A DNA stretch of 6,931 bases. It comes from an uncultured Pirellulaceae bacterium. Lineage in GTDB: Bacteria; Planctomycetota; Planctomycetia; Pirellulales; Pirellulaceae. Numbering within the stretch: the stretch's first letter is position 1; each line of letters starts with the position of its first letter. Where the stretch lies: assembly GCA_934278005.1 (NCBI GenBank), contig CAKQWG010000164.1, forward strand, positions 1-6,931, in the 5' to 3' direction. Positions 1 to 6,931 of the stretch are shown in pieces. The translations under genes and the position numbers were made by a program. The notes under the pieces were generated by a model. It had not been told where the DNA came from. It did not search any database and saw only the letters and a program-made list of their open reading frames with translations.

Positions 1-24
1 GGTGAAGCGCGTGGTGAAGCGCGT
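1..24 (+). repeat. Two exact 12-bp tandem units encoding GEAR
   Basis: The 12-mer GGTGAAGCGCGT occurs twice back to back at the left edge and is followed by GGA. It encodes Gly-Glu-Ala-Arg twice. More copies may lie upstream outside the window. In-frame 12-bp units expand or contract without breaking the reading frame. Confidence 0.85.
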
Positions 25-183
25 GGAATAACTAAGGAAAAGGTAAACACAATTCGCATTCTTCAGTCGATCTTGGGTGTTCCAGGCTCTACCGATGACG
101 AGCTAGCCGACAAGACTCTGAGCGACTTACAAGCGACGATCGAAGCGCTTCGAAAACAGATCGGCAATCGTCCTAGCGAGTAA
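1..183 (+). CDS. C-terminal fragment of a gene entering from the left; Rpn/PD-(D/E)XK-type tail suspected
   Basis: The frame starting at base 1 is open for 60 codons and stops at TAA 181-183. No start lies in the window, so this is a 5'-truncated gene. The visible peptide begins with two exact GEAR units, continues GITKEKVNTIRILQSILGVP, and then has a charged stretch (DDELADKTLSDLQATIEALRKQI) that looks alpha-helical. From general family knowledge, Glu/Ala/Arg/Gly tandem repeats followed by a 'lrxLQxiLGxP' segment and a short helix are common at the C-terminus of Rpn-family recombination-promoting nuclease/putative transposase proteins and related PD-(D/E)XK proteins, which are abundant in planctomycetes and cyanobacteria. 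The catalytic domain would lie upstream and is not visible, so the family call is inference. That this is a real coding end is better supported than its identity. Confidence 0.6.
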   Translation, partial: GEARGEARGITKEKVNTIRILQSILGVPGSTDDELADKTLSDLQATIEALRKQIGNRPSE

Positions 184-281
184 CAACGCGAAGCGGGAAG
201 CCCTTGCCCAACGTTTAATTTAGCAGTCTGGATGCGAACCTCTAATTTTGCTGGCACTCAACTTCCTGTCAAATTTCGGAC

Positions 282-305
282 CGTCACCAACGCTTCGCGG
301 TGACG
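282..305. repeat. Perfect 7-bp inverted repeat in the spacer
   Basis: CGTCACC at 282-288 is exactly complementary to GGTGACG at 299-305, with a 10-base loop. It lies about 100 bases after the stop of the left-edge gene and 146 bases before the next start. No run of T follows on either strand, so it is not a standard intrinsic terminator. It could be a weak terminator stem, an operator or chance. I see no gene elsewhere in 184-451. Confidence 0.4.
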
Positions 306-451
306 CACGTTAATGGCCGGCTCCGTCCACTCGGTTCCTTAAGTATCTTCCCCCTTAATAACGATCCGGCAATCTCGATTCCACTAGAGCAGGTCGCCGA
401 GGAATACGGGCTTGCAGAGACCGCGTCACACCCACCACGAAAGTAGATTGC

Positions 452-1912
452 ATGAGTAAGCTGCCAGGCCTTGATCAGTTGCGTGAATTGCCGGCGCTGG
501 CGGGTCTGTGCTCGCTGCAACAGGCAGTGGCTCAGACGGCAACTAAGGATGGTGGCGAACCGGCGTGGAGTGTCGAGCTGAGCGTCGAGCGTCTCAAGCG
601 GCTGCACTTTGTGCTCAAACGCGCCTGCGAAGCGCTCACGGCATGGATCCCTTCCGAGCCGATCTATGAACTGAAAATGCTGTACAGCCATCACGCCTAT
701 TTGTGCGCCGAGCAGGTCAGTTTGATACGACGGCGAGTCTCTGAGATGCGCGAGCCGCCATTGGGACTAGACCGCGTTCCGCACGCAGGGCTGGAGCAGC
801 TGTGCGACGAAATCATGGCGGCCCCGGACAGTCGGCATAGACTGTGGGGCATGTACCACGTCGCGTTTCCCGCCGTGCTCGATGCCTGCACTCGCTTTCG
901 GCGCGACGCACATCCGCTGGCCGATGCACCCAGCGTCAGAGTCGCCAAACTGATCCACTTTGAATTGAGCGAGGCGGCCAGTGTGGGGTGTGACTGCATT
1001 GCGGTCCTCGTCGACGCGTCGCAGGCCGCAGAGATCGAACTGTGGGGAGCCGAGCTGCAACAGTGCTTGACCGCGGCAGGCGGACTGGATGGAGGGCTCG
1101 ATGAGGCACAGCCCGGCCAGGCTGATCTGCCGTTGGCTAGGTATTCACGGCTGCCATTTGTATTCTCCAGCGAGCCGCAGCGCGATGCAAGGTTTCAAGA
1201 TCCATTCAATGCAGGAGTCAACCCGGAGGCATTTCTGTATGACCCGCAGTTCTCGCCGCAAGACAAAACGCTGATGATGCATTACAAACGTCTGCGAGAA
1301 CTGGACGTGCCCGAGATGATGGCGAGCATCTTGGTCGAGCTCCGCCAGCAGGAGCCATGGGAATTTCATTACGAAATGACTCGGCAACTATGGGACGAGG
1401 CACGGCACGCCATGATGGGTGAAGTCGGCTTTGCTGCCTTGAATATTGATTGGTCGAAAATACCGATCAATTTCACTTGGTCGCGAAACCTCAATTCGCA
1501 GCTCGATGCACGCGAGCGACACGGCGTTCTGTTCTTCATCGAACAAGGGCTCATGCCGCGCACCGGCAAGCGGTTTGAATGGGAGGTCGGACTGGCGAGT
1601 GGCGAACCTCTGTCGGCGCTCTTTCAAGACTTTGACTGGGCGGACGAAGTTTTGCATGCGAAAATCGGACGACGGTGGTACGTCCCACGCTACGATTCGC
1701 TCAATCAAGCACTAGCCTACGGCGACGCGTGCTGGAGCAAGGTCCTCAGCCACTGGCGGGCTTACCGCGAACAGGGTTTGACCGAACATCGCAATTGGTG
1801 GCCCGAGCTCTACCTGCAGGCTTGTCAGCGATGGGGCAAGCCACCGGACCCAGCCGCTTTGGCTTTTTCGGAGACTTATGAGAACTCGCGGGCCGATCTG
1901 CAGAAACTCTAG
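452..1912 (+). CDS. Ferritin-like (DUF455-type) putative di-metal protein, function unknown
   Basis: A 486-residue protein. ATG 452 is the first start codon after the in-frame TAA at 359; no ATG, GTG or TTG lies between, although the Shine-Dalgarno is weak. The C-terminal half matches the ferritin-like four-helix pattern of DUF455/MiaE-related proteins: an ExxH at E316-A-R-H319, then a Glu in 'FFIEQGLMPRTG' (E364) matching the DUF455 'EARGL' helix, then a second ExxH at E399-V-L-H402 within 'DEVLHAKIGRRW', close to the family's 'DExxHVxIGxRW'. The first-helix ligand may be E288 or E296, or E171 in 'IHFELSEA'. These residues would bind two metal ions. Residues 1-160 and about 190-285 have no family I recognise. 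No signal peptide or membrane segment is visible, so it is probably cytoplasmic. DUF455 proteins are usually much shorter, so this one is enlarged. Substrate and reaction are unknown. An inverted repeat follows the stop codon, suggesting a single-gene unit. Confidence 0.85.
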   Translation: MSKLPGLDQLRELPALAGLCSLQQAVAQTATKDGGEPAWSVELSVERLKRLHFVLKRACEALTAWIPSEPIYELKMLYSHHAYLCAEQVSLIRRRVSEMREPPLGLDRVPHAGLEQLCDEIMAAPDSRHRLWGMYHVAFPAVLDACTRFRRDAHPLADAPSVRVAKLIHFELSEAASVGCDCIAVLVDASQAAEIELWGAELQQCLTAAGGLDGGLDEAQPGQADLPLARYSRLPFVFSSEPQRDARFQDPFNAGVNPEAFLYDPQFSPQDKTLMMHYKRLRELDVPEMMASILVELRQQEPWEFHYEMTRQLWDEARHAMMGEVGFAALNIDWSKIPINFTWSRNLNSQLDARERHGVLFFIEQGLMPRTGKRFEWEVGLASGEPLSALFQDFDWADEVLHAKIGRRWYVPRYDSLNQALAYGDACWSKVLSHWRAYREQGLTEHRNWWPELYLQACQRWGKPPDPAALAFSETYENSRADLQKL

Positions 1913-1915
1913 TTG

Positions 1916-1968
1916 CGCACCGCATGCTAGCCGCCACGCTCGCTCGCTGGCCAGGCCAGTGCGGTGCG
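1916..1968. repeat. Long inverted repeat just after the ferritin-like gene
   Basis: CGCACCGCA at 1916-1924 is perfectly complementary to TGCGGTGCG at 1960-1968. Nested inside is a second hairpin, CTGGC 1947-1951 with GCCAG 1955-1959, which abuts the outer 3' arm. The structure starts four bases after the TAG stop at 1910-1912. On the + strand it is followed by six A rather than T, so it is not a classical intrinsic terminator. A role in transcript end formation or mRNA 3' protection is plausible but inferred. Confidence 0.5.
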
Positions 1969-1978
1969 AAAAAAGGTT

Positions 1979-2110
1979 AATGAATCGACCGTGGCTAACG
2001 CCAAAGCGGCTAATGAAGCAACCGTGGCTAACGCCAAAGCGGTTAATGAAGCAACCGTGGCTAACGCCAAAGCGGCTGATGAAGCAACCGTGGCTAACGC
2101 CAAAGCGGCT
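1979..2110. repeat. Four tandem copies of a 33-bp unit
   Basis: Units lie at 1979-2011, 2012-2044, 2045-2077 and 2078-2110. Unit 3 is the consensus; unit 1 differs at two bases, units 2 and 4 at one each. A degenerate partial copy (AAAAAAGGTTAATGAA) precedes unit 1. Each unit contains CCG-TGGC, loop TAAC, then GCCA-(AAG)-CGG, giving a seven-pair stem with a three-base bulge. Because 33 is a multiple of three, two + frames stay open: one encodes NEATVANAKAA repeats, the other MKQPWLTPKRL repeats; the third has stops in every unit. There are no spacers between units, so this is not a CRISPR. Confidence 0.95.
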
Positions 2111-2255
2111 AATTGTATATGCCGAAAGTTATGCGTGGGTGTTTAGTGTCGCGGCCTGTTGTCGTCAGCGGCTGAACCAGGGGCTGTACTTCCGCAATTG
2201 AGCGGTATTGGCTAAGCTCTTGTGGGACGTTTTCCGTGCTTTACGCCCCCCTCTT

Positions 2256-2259
2256 AGGA
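2256..2259 (+). promoter_or_regulatory. Ribosome binding site deciding the start of the hexulose-phosphate synthase-like gene
   Basis: AGGA at 2256-2259 lies nine bases before ATG 2269. The same frame is open to an upstream GTG at 2236, but that codon has no comparable purine-rich site, and the extra residues (MLYAPLLGHAD) do not resemble the family N-terminus. Confidence 0.65.
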
Positions 2260-2268
2260 CACGCCGAC

Positions 2269-2961
2269 ATGAAGCCAGTTGTGCAGATTTCGCTGGACGT
2301 GACGACTCTGGAAGAAGCCATCGAGACCGCCGAGATGGCGCTGCGAGCGGGCGTGGATTGGTTAGAAGCGGGTACCCCATTGATCTTGGCTGAAGGCTTG
2401 CGGGCGGTGCGAGAACTGCGGGCACGCTTCCCGGAGACGCCCATCGTGGCGGATCTGAAGACGATGGATGGCGGCTACCTTGAAGCCGAGATGATGGCCA
2501 AGGCGGGAGCCAGCTACGTGGTGGTCATGGCCCGTGCCCACGCTGAAACGATTCGCGTGGTCTGCCAAGCGGGCAAAGACTACGGAGTGGGGGTCATGGG
2601 CGATAACCTAGGCTGTCCCGATATGATCGCCGGTGCACGACTGCTGCAAGATCTGGGCTGCGACATTGTCATCCATCATATCGGCTATGACGAACGGCGA
2701 GGCATCGCGGCGCGCGGTGAAAAGGCACCCACTCCACTGGATCAACTGCGAGATGTCGTGCAGGCGGTCGACATCCCCGTCCAAGCGGTCGGTGGATTGT
2801 CGATCGAGCAGGCGATTGAGTCACCCAAGTATGGTGCTCCGATGGTCGTCATCGGCGCTCCACTGGCTATCAATCCCGATCGCTTCGAACAGGCCGGCGG
2901 AGACTTGGAACAAGTGCTTAAGCGGATTTGCGATGAAGTCCACGCCTACGGCGACGTATGA
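2269..2961 (+). CDS. 3-hexulose-6-phosphate synthase-like protein (OMP decarboxylase superfamily)
   Basis: A 230-residue (beta/alpha)8-barrel protein, near the roughly 210 residues usual for the family. Hexulose-phosphate synthase joins formaldehyde to ribulose 5-phosphate in the cytoplasm (or runs in reverse), serving formaldehyde fixation or ribulose-5-phosphate supply. Visible superfamily residues: D10 in 'QISLD', E33 in 'DWLEAGTPLI', the DxKxxD metal/catalytic motif at D62-L-K64-T-M-D67 followed by GGYLEA, histidines H136/H137, and the phosphate-binding 'AVGG' and 'VIGAPL' segments. 'DLKTMD' plus 'LEAGTPLI' favour the synthase over ketogulonate-phosphate decarboxylase, which has 'DIKIAD'. 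However, 'HHIGYDERRG...ARGE' resembles the decarboxylase 'HRSRD...WGE' region, so substrate is uncertain. No hexulose-phosphate isomerase partner is in the window. The uup-like gene begins 47 bp downstream on the same strand and may be co-transcribed. Confidence 0.85.
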   Translation: MKPVVQISLDVTTLEEAIETAEMALRAGVDWLEAGTPLILAEGLRAVRELRARFPETPIVADLKTMDGGYLEAEMMAKAGASYVVVMARAHAETIRVVCQAGKDYGVGVMGDNLGCPDMIAGARLLQDLGCDIVIHHIGYDERRGIAARGEKAPTPLDQLRDVVQAVDIPVQAVGGLSIEQAIESPKYGAPMVVIGAPLAINPDRFEQAGGDLEQVLKRICDEVHAYGDV

Positions 2962-2994
2962 TGAATGCATATTACAACTACGCGACAAAAAATT

Positions 2995-3001
2995 AGGAAA
3001 G
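2995..3001 (+). promoter_or_regulatory. Ribosome binding site supporting the GTG start of uup
   Basis: AGGAAAG at 2995-3001 sits seven bases before GTG 3009. It supports a GTG start; the resulting N-terminus (MPLVTLSDVSIRF) aligns with Uup proteins from the first residues. Confidence 0.7.
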
Positions 3002-3008
3002 CCAATTA

Positions 3009-4925
<1,917 letters not shown>

Positions 4926-5016
4926 TCGCCTGGCGATTGGCTATCGAGAGCTTGCCGGGGATCCATACTACTCACTAGCTCCTCTTGGAAGTATTGCCGC
5001 TTAGGATCCTTACTGC

Positions 5017-5046
5017 GGTCGCCGCGGCGAAACGCGGGCCTTCTTT
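5017..5046 (+). terminator. Possible terminator hairpin downstream of uup
   Basis: CCGCG 5022-5026 pairs with CGCGG 5033-5037 around a GCGAAA loop. An outer GG/CC pair (5017-5018 with 5039-5040) extends it across a small internal loop, and TTCTTT follows at 5041-5046. It lies about 90 bases after the uup stop. The T tract is interrupted and the stem short, so this is tentative. The region also contains the overlapping 12-bp palindrome TCGCCGCGGCGA (5019-5030). Confidence 0.35.
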
Positions 5047-5061
5047 CCAGTTGCTGCGGGG

Positions 5062-5087
5062 GGAACTATTTAAATCGGGGTGCCGTC
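5062..5087 (+). promoter_or_regulatory. Possible ECF-sigma promoter upstream of the LEPR-box gene
   Basis: GGAAC at 5062-5066 and CGTC at 5084-5087 are 17 bases apart, resembling the common ECF sigma-factor pattern (GGAAC, 16-17 bases, CGTC/CGTT). It lies 125 bases upstream of ATG 5213 on the right strand. Planctomycetes have many ECF sigma factors, but their promoter sequences are poorly known and short motifs occur by chance. Confidence 0.25.
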
Positions 5088-5212
5088 CAATTAGAATTCA
5101 AGGTTACTGCGCTCATCTACGCCTGGACAAACACGACGCCCCCTGAAAGTGCTACCCTGATACACAGAGGTCGTCACGCCGGATCGCCCGTAAATAGCAT
5201 GATAGATAATTT

Positions 5213-6931
5213 ATGATTGGCTTTCGCAATCGGTTGGTCGCCGCACTGGCTTGGTTCGGAAGACGCTGCGCACGTAGCTGGGCCGCCGTGCGATTTGGCA
5301 CGCCTTCCGAATCGCGTCCCTGTTTGGCTCCAGCGGCCGTGCCGCCGCCGATCTCTTTTCGTCGCTTAGAGCCGCGGCGCGTCCTGTCGGTCAACGCTGC
5401 ATTTGCAGCCGGCGTCTTGGACATCGTTATTCAAGACGACGGTGGGAGCACCGATGCCGGGTTGCTGTCTGACGACGGCGTGCACTTCTTTGTCGACGCT
5501 AACGGTGACCAGTCTTACGACGATGGGTCTTCTGGAGGTCCCAGCGAATTGCGTGGTCTGCTGTCCGAACTGACGCAGATCAATGTAATAGGCGATGCAG
5601 GCGTCGGAAATTTTTTATGGCGAAACAACTTTTCAACCTCTCCGCTCGATGCCCAACCTGGCAACGTGATCGGCATCTCCCAGGTGGCGAATATTGAATT
5701 GTCAGCTACCGCGCACGTGGCAGGTGACGTTAGCCTCTCCGCCCGAGATTCGCTCCACATCGCCGGCGATCTGACGGTCAGCGGTGACTTCGACGCGCAG
5801 GTCAGCTCGCCAATTGGCCAGATCACCAACTCAGCAGGCGCTTCATTGGAGGTCGCTGGACATAGCGATCTGAGCGCGCATAGCATCGACCTGGGCAATC
5901 AAACCAACGATCACCTGGCCCTGAGCTCCCTCCGCGTGACTTCGGATGGCAACGTCCATATTTCCGCGGACGACTCTGCAACAGACACAATCACCACACT
6001 AACGGGCGCGAGCACCGCACAGTCTTTGCAATTCGCTAACAGCGGCTCAGTCCGACTCGATAGTGGAGCGTCAATCACAGTCGCTGACGATCTGCAACTG
6101 CGAGCAATCGGCTCTGACGCAAACATGGAGATCTTCGGGATCATTGCTTCGAGCGACGGAAGCGTAGAATTAATCGCCGATCAGGACATCACACAGGACG
6201 CAGATATAAGTGCTCAGCACGACCTGCTGATCGAGGCTGGCCGAGATTTCACGCAGGCGGATTCCCGTGGATCTGCAGGTGGAAATCTACAAGTCGTCAG
6301 CGGCGGCACGCAACGTCTGGCGCTGCTCTCGGCTAACCATTTAGAACTCGATGCTGGCGGTGACATTCTCGACAACAACGGCGGTGATGTATTAAACCTG
6401 CGCGGCAATAGCTTGCTCATGACCGCCGGCGGGATCATTGGCGGTTCAGACACGGGAAACGCGTCCGACATCAACAGCCAAGCACTTGATCTAGCAGTAA
6501 ACAGTGTTGCGGCCAGCAGCCTCCAAGGTATCTACTTGCAGCAACTGGCGAGAGCTGGCGATTTGACTGTGGAAAATTTAACAACTACCGCTGGGCCGAT
6601 AAAAGTCGCCGTGCGCGGGGGCGATCTGATCGTGAGCGACGGAGCTGACGGCGATGGTGTGGGCGTCCTCACTGCGGACGCTAGCGACATTCTGCTGTGG
6701 GCCAGCGAAAACATCGACATCAATGCCCAGGTCCTCAGCGGCGGTGGACATATCAGTCTGCAAGTGGGCGTGGACGTGAATACGACGGCTAGCATCAGCA
6801 CTTCGGGCAACGGTAGTTTATATATCACTGGCCGCGACGTGATTGTCGGCGCGAGCCTCGACACGGCCAGCGGCGATCAACTGCTGTCGGCTGCGCGCGA
6901 TCTACAAGTCAACGCGGCGCTCAGTAGCTTC
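5213..6931 (+). CDS. LEPR-box (LEPR-XLL-type) exported beta-solenoid repeat protein, 3' end outside the window
   Basis: An open frame of 573 codons from ATG 5213 to the last base, with no stop, so the C-terminus is missing. The in-frame TAA at 5207 just upstream makes this ATG the first possible start, although no good Shine-Dalgarno precedes it. The N-terminus is basic (RNRLVAALAWFGRRCARSW), and residues 48-60 read SFRRLEPRRVLSV, the LEPR-XLL box found near the start of large secreted planctomycete proteins and thought to mark export. D95-A-N-G-D99-Q-S-Y-D103-D resembles a calcium-binding loop of the EF-hand/dockerin kind. From about residue 150 the protein is rich in Gly, Ser, Asp, Ala, Val and Ile with alternating strand-turn pattern, as in filamentous-haemagglutinin-like beta-solenoids, ending in a 21-residue repeat. 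It is probably a cell-surface or adhesin-like protein; the ligand is unknown. Confidence 0.9.
   Translation, partial: MIGFRNRLVAALAWFGRRCARSWAAVRFGTPSESRPCLAPAAVPPPISFRRLEPRRVLSVNAAFAAGVLDIVIQDDGGSTDAGLLSDDGVHFFVDANGDQSYDDGSSGGPSELRGLLSELTQINVIGDAGVGNFLWRNNFSTSPLDAQPGNVIGISQVANIELSATAHVAGDVSLSARDSLHIAGDLTVSGDFDAQVSSPIGQITNSAGASLEVAGHSDLSAHSIDLGNQTNDHLALSSLRVTSDGNVHISADDSATDTITTLTGASTAQSLQFANSGSVRLDSGASITVADDLQLRAIGSDANMEIFGIIASSDGSVELIADQDITQDADISAQHDLLIEAGRDFTQADSRGSAGGNLQVVSGGTQRLALLSANHLELDAGGDILDNNGGDVLNLRGNSLLMTAGGIIGGSDTGNASDINSQALDLAVNSVAASSLQGIYLQQLARAGDLTVENLTTTAGPIKVAVRGGDLIVSDGADGDGVGVLTADASDILLWASENIDINAQVLSGGGHISLQVGVDVNTTASISTSGNGSLYITGRDVIVGASLDTASGDQLLSAARDLQVNAALSSF
6710..6931 (+). 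repeat. 21-residue (63-bp) protein repeat in the LEPR-box protein
   Basis: Residues 500-520, 521-541, 542-562 and the start of a fourth copy at 563-573 align without gaps. The pattern is roughly (D/N)-hydrophobic-x-hydrophobic-x-A-x-hydrophobic-x-(S/T)-x-x-G-x-x-L-x-hydrophobic-x, with examples beginning DVNTTASIST, DVIVGASLDT and DLQVNAALSS. DNA identity between copies is low, so this is an old protein-level repeat and not a recent duplication. Each copy would form about one turn of a beta-solenoid. The array continues past the window edge. Confidence 0.7.

Larger units (their letters stand above)
1913..2268. other. 356-bp spacer with inverted repeat and 33-bp tandem repeat
   Basis: This spacer holds a long inverted repeat (1916-1968), then four 33-bp tandem units (1979-2110), then about 150 bases in which I see only the ribosome binding site of the next gene. 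Two + strand frames run open through the repeats: one from GTG 1964 to 2146 (60 codons) and one from 1878 to 2201. Neither has a convincing Shine-Dalgarno or recognisable non-repeat sequence, so I do not call a gene here. Confidence 0.6.

Noticed and set aside
184..451. tRNA or small RNA in the left spacer
   Set aside because: No cloverleaf or conserved tRNA segments are visible; only a 7-bp inverted repeat stands out.
284..694. 136-codon minus-strand open frame across the spacer and the start of the ferritin-like gene
   Set aside because: More than half is antisense to the conserved + strand gene, and the product has no recognisable motif or start signal.
1979..2110. Possible CRISPR array
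   Set aside because: The 33-bp units are directly adjacent with no unique spacers, and no cas gene is nearby.
1964..2146. 60-codon small gene encoding NEATVANAKAA repeats
   Set aside because: It starts at GTG inside an inverted-repeat arm with no Shine-Dalgarno, most of it is the tandem repeat, and variants between units change residues in this frame. Kept as a finding rather than a gene.
1878..2201. 107-codon frame encoding MKQPWLTPKRL repeats
   Set aside because: It overlaps the end of the ferritin-like gene, has no credible start signal, and its non-repeat parts look random (Arg/Cys/His/Ser-rich).
2236..2268. Upstream GTG start for the synthase-like gene
   Set aside because: No ribosome binding site precedes it, whereas ATG 2269 has AGGA at good spacing and gives the family N-terminus.
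5068..5075. ATTTAAAT palindrome as a regulator site
   Set aside because: A single 8-bp AT palindrome is expected by chance and has no partner site.
5152..6864. Series of minus-strand open frames of 61-127 codons
   Set aside because: All are antisense to the continuous 573-codon LEPR-box gene, which has a clear N-terminal motif and periodic repeats.

Overview
The window looks like a chromosomal segment from a planctomycete, probably Pirellulaceae. The strongest clue is the gene running off the right end. Its N-terminus carries a short LEPR box (LEPRRVLS) followed by Ala/Gly/Asp-rich beta-solenoid sequence, an arrangement typical of very large exported planctomycete proteins. A hexulose-phosphate-synthase-like gene, moderately high GC, roomy intergenic spaces and a short intergenic tandem repeat fit the same group. 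The assignment rests on these traits, not on a marker gene.

Layout, all on the + strand: (1) positions 1-183 hold the C-terminal end of a gene entering from the left, with a tandem GEAR repeat and a helical tail, resembling the tails of Rpn-type PD-(D/E)XK nuclease/transposase proteins. (2) A 268-bp spacer contains one perfect 7-bp inverted repeat. (3) Positions 452-1912 encode a 486-residue ferritin-like (DUF455-type) putative di-metal protein with an unusually long N-terminal part. (4) A 356-bp spacer holds a long inverted repeat just after the stop codon and four tandem 33-bp units, each able to fold into a small hairpin and open in two + strand frames. (5) Positions 2269-2961 encode an OMP-decarboxylase-superfamily enzyme closest to 3-hexulose-6-phosphate synthase. 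(6) 47 bp later comes a GTG-started Uup-type ABC-F ATPase (3009-4925) with a Ser/Asn microsatellite linker. (7) A 287-bp spacer carries a terminator-like hairpin and a possible ECF-sigma promoter. (8) From 5213 to the window end is the LEPR-box exported repeat protein, open at its 3' end and ending in a 21-residue repeat.

The hexulose-phosphate synthase and Uup genes are close enough to be co-transcribed, but they share no obvious pathway. The other genes look like independent units. I see no defence system, CRISPR array, tRNA or rRNA. The least explained items are the 33-bp repeat block, the enlarged DUF455-like protein and the mixed active-site features of the synthase-like enzyme.
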